The notes below the pieces were generated by a model. That model worked only from the letters and a program-made list of their open reading frames with translations, was not told the origin of the DNA and did not search any database. Shown here piece by piece: positions 1 through 6,385 of a DNA stretch of 39,587 bases. Position numbers and translations under genes: made by a program. Position 1 is the stretch's first letter; every line of letters starts with the position of its first letter. The stretch is from a virus. Location: IMG/VR virus record IMGVR_UViG_3300006790_000007, positions 1 to 39,587 of that record, one strand, 5' to 3'.

Positions 1-118
1 AGTAAAAGATTATGCAGCTAAACATAATATAAGTGTTCAAGCTGTATATCAGAAGATAAAAAGAGGTTATTTAGAATCAACTAAAATAGGCTCTTATGTA
101 TTAGTAAAAACTAAGTAA
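1..118 (+). CDS. 3' part of the small HTH protein gene cut by the contig end
   Basis: Reading in frame from base 2 gives the last 38 codons of the 45-residue HTH protein that is complete at 39445-39582, ending in TAA at 116-118. It is the same gene seen twice because of the overlap of the two ends, not a second gene. Once the circle is closed it lies 35 bp upstream of the initiator-like gene at 154. Confidence 0.85.
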   Translation, partial: VKDYAAKHNISVQAVYQKIKRGYLESTKIGSYVLVKTK

Positions 119-123
119 AAAAA
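1..123. repeat. Direct terminal repeat, left copy
   Basis: These 123 bases are identical to the last 123 bases of the window (39465-39587), ending in the same run of seven A. An exact short overlap at both ends is what an assembler leaves when it closes a circular or circularly permuted molecule. It cuts through the small HTH gene that is complete at the right end, which argues for a linearisation artefact rather than physical phage ends. A true short direct terminal repeat cannot be excluded. Confidence 0.9.
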
Positions 124-153
124 TTTACCCTAAAACGTTTAAAATATTAAATT

Positions 154-678
154 ATGAAGCTAACGAAAAGAAAGGCTTTTAAATTTTTTAGAAGTTATTA
201 CGATGTGTATAATGAGTTAACTAAAGATTCTGATAAAATAGCTTTTATTGAGGCTTTATTAGATAAGCAGTTTCTAGGAGTTGACCCTGATAATCTAAAA
301 GGTATGGCTAAGTTTGCTTATATAAGTCAGATAAATAGTATTGATTCGCAAGTGTCTGGTTATGAGGCTAAAACAAACACTTCTCTAGGGGGTACGCAAG
401 GGGGTATGCTAGGGGCTGTGCAAGGGGCTTCGCTACAAGAGAAAGAGAAAGAGAAAGAGAAATATATTAACCCATTTAAAAAATGGGATGAAAAACAATT
501 TATAGAATCTATTAAATCTTTAAATGTTAGTTATGATAAGGATGATTTAAATGCTTTTGCGAATTATTGGACGGAGCAAGATTCTAAAGGTAGAATGAGA
601 TTTCAACTAAATAAAACTTGGGATACAAATAGGAGACTAAATACTTGGATGAATAATAAAAATAATTTTAAAAAATGA
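154..678 (+). CDS. Replication initiator / replisome-organiser-like protein
   Basis: A 174-residue protein. The N-terminal 75 residues (KFFRSYYDVYNEL near the start, then a helical segment) resemble DUF6291, a domain at the N-terminus of phage replication proteins in Bacteroidota. A low-complexity linker follows (about residues 78-103), built from LGGT/QGGM/LGAV/QGAS units and an EKEKEKEK run, then a C-terminal domain with conserved Trp/Asn (LNTWMNN). That order (N-domain, variable linker, DNA-binding C-domain) is like DnaD-type and lambda O-type initiators. The linker DNA holds four 12-bp tandem repeats (385-432) and four GAGAAA repeats (439-462), so the origin may lie inside the gene. The start ATG is preceded by an AT-rich leader. 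The stop overlaps the next gene's ATG (ATGA). The family call is from memory of motifs, so the function is probable rather than certain. Confidence 0.6.
   Translation: MKLTKRKAFKFFRSYYDVYNELTKDSDKIAFIEALLDKQFLGVDPDNLKGMAKFAYISQINSIDSQVSGYEAKTNTSLGGTQGGMLGAVQGASLQEKEKEKEKYINPFKKWDEKQFIESIKSLNVSYDKDDLNAFANYWTEQDSKGRMRFQLNKTWDTNRRLNTWMNNKNNFKK
385..432 (+). repeat. Four 12-bp iterons, candidate replication origin
   Basis: Four adjacent 12-mers: CTAGGGGGTACG, CAAGGGGGTATG, CTAGGGGCTGTG and CAAGGGGCTTCG. All share C-W-A-G-G-G-G at the start. They are G-rich in a strongly AT-rich genome and sit in the linker-coding part of the initiator-like gene, the same arrangement as the origin inside lambda gene O. 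AT-rich sequence follows. That this is the origin is inference. Confidence 0.55.
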
Positions 679-1088
679 TACCTTCAAGATTAATAGCTGA
701 ATACCAGCAAAAGAAAAACGCAATGATAGAAGATATTACTAATAACTTTGATATTTTCTATTCAAAAAATCATGATGATCTAGAAAAGATTATAGGATAT
801 ATCAATTATACTGATAGCCTTATAAGATTCTTAATTGATAAGGCAGAAACTAATTATACAAGTGAATTAAATGTATCTGAAAAACATCGCTTTATAGAGC
901 GTGTAATAGGTTACCATGCATCAGTAGCACCATTCAATCAAGAAAAAGCAAGAGAATGGGTAAAAACAGCCTTAAATATGATAATTAGTGACGGGTGGCA
1001 ATATAAGCCTCCAATGTTTATAAAAGGAGATAGAAAAATAATGAATAGTTTAACACAAATGAAAAAAGTATGTCAAGTAAGTATTTAG
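675..1088 (+). CDS. Hypothetical protein of the replication operon
   Basis: A 137-residue, mostly helical and soluble protein that I do not recognise. No signal peptide, membrane segment or metal motif is visible. It starts at an ATGA overlap with the initiator-like gene, and its end overlaps the helicase-methyltransferase gene by 19 bp, so the three are translationally coupled. Its place right after the initiator and before two helicases fits a helicase loader or a replication accessory factor (the position of lambda P or DnaI-like proteins), but nothing in the sequence proves that; no Walker A motif is present. Confidence 0.75.
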   Translation: MIPSRLIAEYQQKKNAMIEDITNNFDIFYSKNHDDLEKIIGYINYTDSLIRFLIDKAETNYTSELNVSEKHRFIERVIGYHASVAPFNQEKAREWVKTALNMIISDGWQYKPPMFIKGDRKIMNSLTQMKKVCQVSI

Positions 1089-3283
1089 AATTTCTGGAGA
1101 CAAAAAGAAAGAGCCATTTAGATTCTGGATTTGAAATTAATGAAGATCAATTATCAGATCATTTATTTGATTTTCAAAAGTACGCTGTTAAATGGGCGTT
1201 AAAAAAAGGTAGAGCAGCTTTATTTGAAGATTGCGGATTAGGTAAAACAGCTCAAATGCTAGAGTGGGCATATCAAGTAATGAATTATACTAACAAACCT
1301 GTTTTAATATTAGCACCTTTAGCGGTAGTAGGGCAAACAGAACAGGAAGCTATTAAGTTTGGTAATCTTTATGTTTCAAAATATACAGATGAAAATGAAG
1401 TATCTACTAAGTGTATAAAAATAACAAACTATGAGCAGATAGATAATATTGATATAAGTTTGTTTAGTGGGGTTGTATTAGATGAAAGCTCTATTCTTAA
1501 AGGAAAGGATAGTAAAACAAAAAATAAGCTGCTAGAATACTTTAAAAACACTCCATACAAGTTATGCTGTACTGCTACTCCATCACCTAATGACCATATG
1601 GAACTTGGAAACCATAGCGAATTTCTAGGATCAATGAGTTATTTAGAAATGTTGGCAATGTATTTTGTTCATGATGGCGGAGAAACTTCTAAATGGAGAC
1701 TTAGAAAACACGCTGAAAAGGACTTCTGGCAGTTTGTTTCTTCATGGGGTTTAGCAATGGATAATCCAGCTACATTAGGATTTACAGAAAAAAGCTATGA
1801 ATTACCTAATATAAATTATGTTGAGCATTTTGTAGATGTAGAAAGTGATGGATTAGATTTATTTGGTGAGGCTATTGTATCGGCTACTGAATTACATAGA
1901 GATTTAAAGAAGTCTCAAAAAGATAGATTACAAAAGGCTTTAGATATTTATAATGAGAAACCAGATGAACAGTGGATATTTTGGGTTTTAGGAAATGAAG
2001 AAGCTAAAGAGTTAGAAAAGATAATACCTAATTCTGTGAATGTTCATGGTGGATTAAAGCCACAACAAAAAGCAGATTATTTATTAGGGTTTGCAAATGG
2101 AGAAGTAAAAAACTTAATTACTAAAACTTCTATAGCATCATTTGGTATGAATTATCAAAATGCTTGTAATATGTGTTTTCCTTCTTATGATTTTAAGTTT
2201 GAAGCTTTTTATCAAGCAGTAAGGAGAGAGTATAGATTTGGTCAAAATAGAGATGTTAATGTACATTTAATCATACCTAAATCACAAGTAAATGTTAGGA
2301 AATCAATTTTAGAAAAAGAAGCTAAACATCATGAGATGATGCATAAAATGGCTTTACATAGTGCTGAGTTTAATCAATTTAAAAAAGAAAATATGAAACA
2401 CGAAGATATTAAAAATGATAATTACTGGTTAATGAATGGAGATTGCGTTCAAAGATCAAAAGAAATACCTACAGATTCAGTTGATTTATGTGTGTTTAGT
2501 CCTCCATTTGCTGAGCTTTATGTTTACTCAGATAAAGAAGAGGATATGGGTAATGTATCTAATTATGAACAGTTTAAAACTCATTTTAGTTATCTAGTTC
2601 CAGAACTTAAAAGAACTATAAAACAGGGTAGGATATGTGCTGTTCATTGTATGGACTTACCTATTCAAAAAGGTAAAGAAGGTTTTATAGGTCTTAGAGA
2701 TTTTAGTGGAATGATTAGAGAGATGTTTGAATCAGAAGGCTTTATATATCATGCTCGTACTACTGTTTGGAAGAATCCAGTAACAGAAATGCAAAGGACT
2801 AAAGCATTAGGTTTATTACACAAGACTATTAAAAAAGATAGTGTAATGAGTAGAGTAGGTATACCTGATTATATTCTTTTCTTTAGGAATGGTGATGGTA
2901 ATGAAACACCAATAACACACCAAGATACAGATCCAAGTAAACCAGATTATTTACCTGTTGATTTATGGCAAAAATATGCTTCTCCAGTTTGGATGGATGT
3001 TGATTATTCTAGAACTTTACAATACACAACTGCTAGAGATTCTAATGATGAAAAGCATATATGCCCTCTACAATTAGATACTATTGAAAGAATACTTCAT
3101 CTTTATTCTAATGAAGGAGAAACAGTATTAAGTCCTTTTGGTGGTATTGGTTCAGAGGGTTACCAGTCTTTAAAAATGAATCGTAAGAGCATTAGTATTG
3201 AATTAAAAGAGTCATACTTTGCTATTAATAAAAAGAATCATTCTAATGCAATTAAAGAAAACGCTGTATTAACATTGTTTTAA
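1070..3283 (+). CDS. SNF2-type helicase fused to a DNA methyltransferase
   Basis: A 737-residue two-part protein. Residues 30-400 are a superfamily-2 SNF2-like helicase: Walker A EDCGLGKT at 53-60, a DEAH-box equivalent VLDES at 136-140, TATPSPND near 168-175 (motif III), and the helicase C-terminal half ending in RREYRFGQ at 385-392 (motif VI). Residues 450-737 are an N4-cytosine/N6-adenine type methyltransferase with motifs in the beta-class order: catalytic SPPF at 477-480 first, then the SAM-binding PFGGIGSEGY near 689-698. The fusion is seen in phages and recalls the helicase-methylase protein DarB of phage P1, which protects DNA from restriction. Here it lies in the replication operon with a 19-bp overlap upstream and a 1-bp overlap downstream. 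It may methylate phage DNA or remodel replication intermediates; the target sequence is unknown. Confidence 0.85.
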   Translation: MSSKYLEFLETKRKSHLDSGFEINEDQLSDHLFDFQKYAVKWALKKGRAALFEDCGLGKTAQMLEWAYQVMNYTNKPVLILAPLAVVGQTEQEAIKFGNLYVSKYTDENEVSTKCIKITNYEQIDNIDISLFSGVVLDESSILKGKDSKTKNKLLEYFKNTPYKLCCTATPSPNDHMELGNHSEFLGSMSYLEMLAMYFVHDGGETSKWRLRKHAEKDFWQFVSSWGLAMDNPATLGFTEKSYELPNINYVEHFVDVESDGLDLFGEAIVSATELHRDLKKSQKDRLQKALDIYNEKPDEQWIFWVLGNEEAKELEKIIPNSVNVHGGLKPQQKADYLLGFANGEVKNLITKTSIASFGMNYQNACNMCFPSYDFKFEAFYQAVRREYRFGQNRDVNVHLIIPKSQVNVRKSILEKEAKHHEMMHKMALHSAEFNQFKKENMKHEDIKNDNYWLMNGDCVQRSKEIPTDSVDLCVFSPPFAELYVYSDKEEDMGNVSNYEQFKTHFSYLVPELKRTIKQGRICAVHCMDLPIQKGKEGFIGLRDFSGMIREMFESEGFIYHARTTVWKNPVTEMQRTKALGLLHKTIKKDSVMSRVGIPDYILFFRNGDGNETPITHQDTDPSKPDYLPVDLWQKYASPVWMDVDYSRTLQYTTARDSNDEKHICPLQLDTIERILHLYSNEGETVLSPFGGIGSEGYQSLKMNRKSISIELKESYFAINKKNHSNAIKENAVLTLF

Positions 3284-4215
3284 TGAAAGAGTTATTAGAG
3301 AAACTAGAAAGAAAACACAAAAAGCCTAGCGAGTTAGTCTCGCTTTGGGCTGAACGTGTTAAGAAGTCTATGGAAAGACCTTTAACTACTGGTTTTTCTA
3401 AAATAGATGAAAACTTAGACTTAGTATTACGAGGTGAGGTGTGTGCGGTTATTGGTTATGCTGGTACTAAAAAATCATTATGGACTTTAAACCAAGCAAA
3501 TCAAAACGCTATAAAATATAAGACTAGGACTATTTACTCTACTATGGAGATGTCACCAACAAGACTACTAGACAGAATTATAGATTATGCTTATGTAGAT
3601 GAAAACCCAAGTGTAGAAGAAAACATACACAAACTTTATAGACAGGCTATAAAAAACGGAAATATAGAGCAAGTAGTAGAAGAGCTAACAGGAATATTAG
3701 AAAGATACTACGGTGATAGGTTAATTATAGATTGGCAGCCCTCAATGAATAAAGACAAGTATCTAACCTTAATAGATTCTGTAGAGGGGCAATATGGAAC
3801 TGTTGATAGTTTAGTAGTAGATGGTCTTAGTATGATGGAAATGCTAGGAACAGAAACAGAAGCATACAGCACACATACAAAGCAATTAAAACAACTAGCA
3901 ATAGAAAAAGATATATTTATTCCTATAATTTGTCACTGCTCAAAAGGAGGTAACCCTGACGATAGAGATATTAAAAAATACGTTCGAGGATCGGAAAAGA
4001 TAATTGATAACGTAGACTTCTATATGATGTTTAGTAAGTGTTTTGATAATGGTGATGAATCTAAAGAATATGGATGGATAAGGTTTGTTAATAAGAGGGG
4101 TACAGGAGACACTATAGACCAGTTATTTAAATTCAATAAACCTAAGCTATGTTTAGAGGATTGTGATTTAGATCCTAATATATTTGAACCTAACAAAAAC
4201 AACGGTTTTTTCTAA
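3283..4215 (+). CDS. DnaB/RecA-like replicative helicase ATPase
   Basis: A 310-residue RecA-fold ATPase like the C-terminal domain of DnaB-family helicases. A Walker A variant GYAGTKKS lies at 58-65, with Lys in the place where DnaB has Gly. STMEMSPTRL at 86-95 matches the DnaB motif 'SLEMs..ql..R'. Walker B is LVVDG at 177-181. IICHCSKGG near 216-223 and VRGSEKI match DnaB motifs H3/H4. The DnaB N-terminal domain is missing, so it is shorter than the usual 450 residues, as for other phage helicases. The first base of its ATG is the last base of the upstream stop codon. It probably unwinds DNA at the fork with the initiator-like protein. Confidence 0.8.
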   Translation: MKELLEKLERKHKKPSELVSLWAERVKKSMERPLTTGFSKIDENLDLVLRGEVCAVIGYAGTKKSLWTLNQANQNAIKYKTRTIYSTMEMSPTRLLDRIIDYAYVDENPSVEENIHKLYRQAIKNGNIEQVVEELTGILERYYGDRLIIDWQPSMNKDKYLTLIDSVEGQYGTVDSLVVDGLSMMEMLGTETEAYSTHTKQLKQLAIEKDIFIPIICHCSKGGNPDDRDIKKYVRGSEKIIDNVDFYMMFSKCFDNGDESKEYGWIRFVNKRGTGDTIDQLFKFNKPKLCLEDCDLDPNIFEPNKNNGFF

Positions 4216-4245
4216 TTTAGAACTATTATAAATAGTAATTAAATA

Positions 4246-4275
4246 TTGTTACTTATAAATAAAGTAGTAGATTTA
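4246..4275 (+). promoter_or_regulatory. Bacteroidota-type promoter
   Basis: TTG at 4246-4248, 19 bp, then TAGATTTA at 4268-4275, one base from the TAnnTTTG consensus. The upstream 45 bp (4216-4260) match 9809-9853 at 37 of 45 positions, which is the promoter block of another operon. Downstream, ATTTACATTATAACAA is repeated after the promoter at 34931. Transcription should start near 4281 and run through the predicted RNA and small genes. Confidence 0.65.
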
Positions 4276-4281
4276 CATTAT

Positions 4282-4408
4282 AACAATTTAAGGGGGTCAT
4301 TCAAATTTATAAACAAAATGAATGTTTTAAGTCTAAATAATACGAGGTATGCCTCCACCTCACTAAAAAGCATATAATTAAAGGGGGTTTCATGCTTCCC
4401 CCGTTTTT
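4282..4408 (+). ncRNA. Predicted structured small RNA or leader
   Basis: About 125 bases between the helicase operon and the small genes hold no convincing ORF but several paired segments: CATTCA 4298-4303 with TGAATG 4319-4324; GAGGT 4344-4348 with ACCTC 4357-4361; and at the 3' end AAGCAT/ATGCTT interleaved with GGGGG/CCCCC, then a T-run. A promoter sits just upstream and a terminator-like end lies at 4408, 12 bases before the next ATG. It could be a free small RNA, or an attenuator leader for the MazG operon. No known RNA family was recognised. Confidence 0.5.
4368..4408 (+). terminator. Terminator-like G5/C5 hairpin, alternative pseudoknot
   Basis: GGGGG (4383-4387) pairs with CCCCC (4398-4402), followed by G and five T. 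AAGCAT (4368-4373) pairs with ATGCTT (4392-4397), which lies inside the G5/C5 loop, so both stems together form an H-type pseudoknot. The two forms could be alternatives (terminated or read through). Regulation is inference. Confidence 0.55.
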
Positions 4409-4420
4409 AACCTTAAGAAT

Positions 4421-4603
4421 ATGAAGATTATAACAGAACAAGAATTAAAAGAGTATTTAGATTTACATAAAGTAAACTGTGATAATAAAACAGCTAATTA
4501 TGTTGATGATCGTTTTGATGCTGTGTTGAATGCAGTTAATCATTTAGTAGAGGTTAAGATTTTTGATTATGTAACTACTGTTAGTGGTTGTAGTAAAAAA
4601 TAA
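4421..4603 (+). CDS. Small hypothetical protein
   Basis: A 60-residue acidic protein, unrecognised. It begins at the first ATG after the predicted hairpin (12 bases after the T-run), so its expression would depend on read-through. It lies 6 bp before the MazG-like gene. No membrane segment; two Cys only (residues 20 and 57). Codon use looks like that of its neighbours. Confidence 0.65.
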   Translation: MKIITEQELKEYLDLHKVNCDNKTANYVDDRFDAVLNAVNHLVEVKIFDYVTTVSGCSKK

Positions 4604-4609
4604 AATAAC

Positions 4610-4927
4610 ATGAATAAGAAAGTTTTTAGATTAATTAGAGAATGGGCTTATAAACGAGGTATTTATACTCATTCAGATTTGAAGAGTCAAACATTGAAAC
4701 TGCAAGAAGAAGTAGGGGAGTTATCTAAAGCTATATTAGAAAATAATAAACCTGATATAATAGATGCTATTGGTGATTGTGTTGTAGTATTAACTAATAT
4801 AGCTGAGACTTTAAATAATCAAACCAAAGAAACTATTAACATAGAAAGCTGTATTGAGTTAGCTTATGAAGTTATTAGTAAGCGTACTGGTAAAATGGAA
4901 AACGGAACATTTATAAAAGATGAATAA
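4610..4927 (+). CDS. MazG-like nucleotide pyrophosphohydrolase
   Basis: A 105-residue all-alpha NTP-PPase of the MazG superfamily. The metal-binding signature is visible: EEVGE with Glu33, Glu34 and Glu37, then Asp52 and Asp56 in DAIGD about 15 residues later. Family members hydrolyse (d)NTPs to NMPs and pyrophosphate; phage versions are thought to adjust nucleotide pools or lower the alarmone level of the host. The length is right for a single-domain phage MazG. It overlaps the next gene by 8 bp, so the two are probably co-translated. Confidence 0.8.
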   Translation: MNKKVFRLIREWAYKRGIYTHSDLKSQTLKLQEEVGELSKAILENNKPDIIDAIGDCVVVLTNIAETLNNQTKETINIESCIELAYEVISKRTGKMENGTFIKDE

Positions 4928-5222
4928 AGAAGATTTAATAAGATTAGCCGTAGTTCTTCATGTATTGCAAGAGAATATTATAATGGGGATAGAAGATGGA
5001 GGATTTAAGAGAGAGTTAAGAAGATGTTATAATGTTTTAAGAAGTCAATTTAAGAAGTTAACAGGATTGATTTTTAAAGATTCTAGCAAAGATCAGATAG
5101 ATAATTATGATGAATGGGCTAATCAGATCCTAGATTTAATAGAAAAAAGCCAAGATATAGGTATAGAAAGAAGTAACGCTATACTTAAAGCTTATATAAA
5201 TGGAGATATAAGAGAGGAATAA
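4920..5222 (+). CDS. Hypothetical helical protein
   Basis: A 100-residue charged protein, likely all helical, not recognised. It starts 8 bp inside the MazG-like gene. Its stop codon (5220-5222) lies within the left core of an attC-like palindrome (5218-5284), the position such sites have at the end of integron cassettes. Confidence 0.7.
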   Translation: MNKEDLIRLAVVLHVLQENIIMGIEDGGFKRELRRCYNVLRSQFKKLTGLIFKDSSKDQIDNYDEWANQILDLIEKSQDIGIERSNAILKAYINGDIREE

Positions 5223-5284
5223 CGATTAGTACATGCTATCGTGTGAAGCGGTAGCGAAACATGGAGTATGTGCCGTGTTATATG
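5218..5284 (+). repeat. attC-like palindrome, site A
   Basis: AATAAC (5218-5223) and GTTATA (5277-5282) form the outer inverted core. Inside, GTACAT (5229-5234) pairs with ATGTGC (5268-5273), one G-U, and GCTATCG (5235-5241) pairs with CGGTAGC (5249-5255), one G-U, over a 7-base loop. An inverted outer core, a long imperfect stem with unpaired bases, and a position right at a stop codon are features of integron attC sites. The core differs from the classical RYYYAAC/GTTRRRY. It resembles the sites at 27734-29673. Confidence 0.55.
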
Positions 5285-5305
5285 CTTTTTAAAACTTGAT
5301 AAATT

Positions 5306-5488
5306 ATGAGTGTAGTAAGAAATAGAAAATTAAAGAAAGTAGGTATTACAAGCAAAAGCAAGAAACGAGAAGCTCGTAAATACATAAAGACATTTGTAAA
5401 ATGCAACCGAGGATATGCGTACAACAATATTGCTTGTAACATGGGGTTATTACCTGAGTTTTGGCAGTATGGTGAGGTGATTCAATAA
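5306..5488 (+). CDS. Small basic protein, possible gene cassette
   Basis: A 60-residue protein with a very basic N-terminal half (many Lys/Arg in residues 5-35) and an aromatic C-terminal half, NMGLLPEFWQYGEV. It may bind nucleic acid, but no fold is recognised. It is bounded by attC-like palindromes on both sides (5218-5284 and 5494-5562), so gene plus site may form a mobile cassette of about 280 bp. It has the same direction as the phage genes around it. Confidence 0.65.
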   Translation: MSVVRNRKLKKVGITSKSKKREARKYIKTFVKCNRGYAYNNIACNMGLLPEFWQYGEVIQ

Positions 5489-5493
5489 TTGCA

Positions 5494-5562
5494 TATAATA
5501 CCTTTATAAAAGAGCTTGAGCGACTGCGCGAAGAATGAGCGTTGCTTTTATGAATTGTTATC
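5494..5562 (+). repeat. attC-like palindrome, site B
   Basis: The outer core is TATAAT (5494-5499) facing GTTATC (5557-5562). The inner stem is ATAAAAG (5506-5512) with CTTTTAT (5545-5551), and the long loop between contains GAGCG twice. It starts 5 bases after the stop of the small basic gene. The core is degenerate compared with the sites near 29 kb, so the call rests on its placement and shape. Confidence 0.45.
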
Positions 5563-5596
5563 TAATTAAGCAAAATTTTAAATACCCGTTTATGAT

Positions 5597-5630
5597 AGAA
5601 TAGTTTGTTATTTTTGTAGCAAACTATTCT
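5597..5630 (+). promoter_or_regulatory. Promoter -7 box inside an 11-bp inverted repeat
   Basis: AGAATAGTTTG (5597-5607) and CAAACTATTCT (5620-5630) are a perfect inverted repeat. The 12-base gap holds TATTTTTG (5609-5616), a full match to the TAnnTTTG box, though no TTG sits at the standard distance upstream. The palindrome could be an operator over the tail-fibre promoter or a hairpin in the leader just before the ATG at 5636. Confidence 0.5.
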
Positions 5631-5635
5631 TGTTT

Positions 5636-6385
5636 ATGGCTAATTATGTAATAACGTCTACAGATAACTCTTTTGAAGTTTCAAAAGATGGGTATGCTAA
5701 AACATTCCCTAAAGATATTTTTATCTTACAACTTAATGAATTAAACCCTCAAGAGTTAACTTTTTTTAATAAACATAAATCTCAAAACGAATATATAGTA
5801 TATACTGATACTGATTTCATAAATGTAAATGGGACTACCTCTTGGGCTAACGCTGAAGAGTTGAAGACAGCCTTAAGAACAATTATTTTTTTAACTAGTT
5901 CTGATTCTTCTACACAAGGGGGGTTTATAGATTATAATGATAATACAGGGAATATCTCATTAACAGCTAATACTTGGGTAGATATACCTAATGATGGACA
6001 AGGACCTTTTAGTAATTCTAGTTATAAACCTTCAGGAGTGAGTGAATTAATAGATGTGTCCACTGGATATATTGACACTTCAGAATTATCTTTAGGAGAT
6101 AGTATATTAATAAGAAACGATTATACTATAACACCAAGCACTAATAATTCATTGCTTGAGTTTAGGTATGAATTAGGGAACGGTTCAGGAGTTTATAATT
6201 TACAGAAAATTGTTGGAAGACTAGACAGCGGAAGTGGCGTGGCATATAGGTTTAGTTTAGAGCCTGATTTAATATATATGGGGGACACAAACACAAAAGA
6301 TAATCCTATAAAATTACAGGTAAAATTAAGCTCTAATGGTGTTTTAAATAATGCTGGTTCAGTTATTCAAGTATTAAAAAGATGA
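5636..6385 (+). CDS. Tail fibre / receptor-binding protein with shared N-module
   Basis: 249 residues starting at MANYVITST; the upstream in-frame TTG at 5630 lies in the inverted repeat and is unlikely to be used. Residues 1-85 are clearly related to the N-terminus of the tailspike at 7708, with YTDTDxINVNGTTSWANAEELKT in both. The DNA of 5821-5872 is also close to 7893-7944. Residues 90-249 are Gly/Ser/Asn-rich beta sequence typical of a jelly-roll or TNF-like head domain. I infer that the N-module attaches to the tail and the C-domain contacts the host. It overlaps the next gene by 4 bp. Confidence 0.65.
   Translation: MANYVITSTDNSFEVSKDGYAKTFPKDIFILQLNELNPQELTFFNKHKSQNEYIVYTDTDFINVNGTTSWANAEELKTALRTIIFLTSSDSSTQGGFIDYNDNTGNISLTANTWVDIPNDGQGPFSNSSYKPSGVSELIDVSTGYIDTSELSLGDSILIRNDYTITPSTNNSLLEFRYELGNGSGVYNLQKIVGRLDSGSGVAYRFSLEPDLIYMGDTNTKDNPIKLQVKLSSNGVLNNAGSVIQVLKR

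Noticed and set aside
439-462. GAGAAA repeats as a separate regulatory element
   Set aside because: They encode the EK-rich linker of the initiator-like protein and simple purine repeats are common in such linkers; noted in that gene only.
4020-4202. Minus-strand 60-residue frame opposite the helicase gene
   Set aside because: It lies fully inside the conserved helicase gene and has no promoter or leader of its own.
4282-4408. tmRNA or SRP RNA
   Set aside because: No tRNA-like ends, no tag-peptide frame and no conserved SRP helix; only general similarity in G-rich start.
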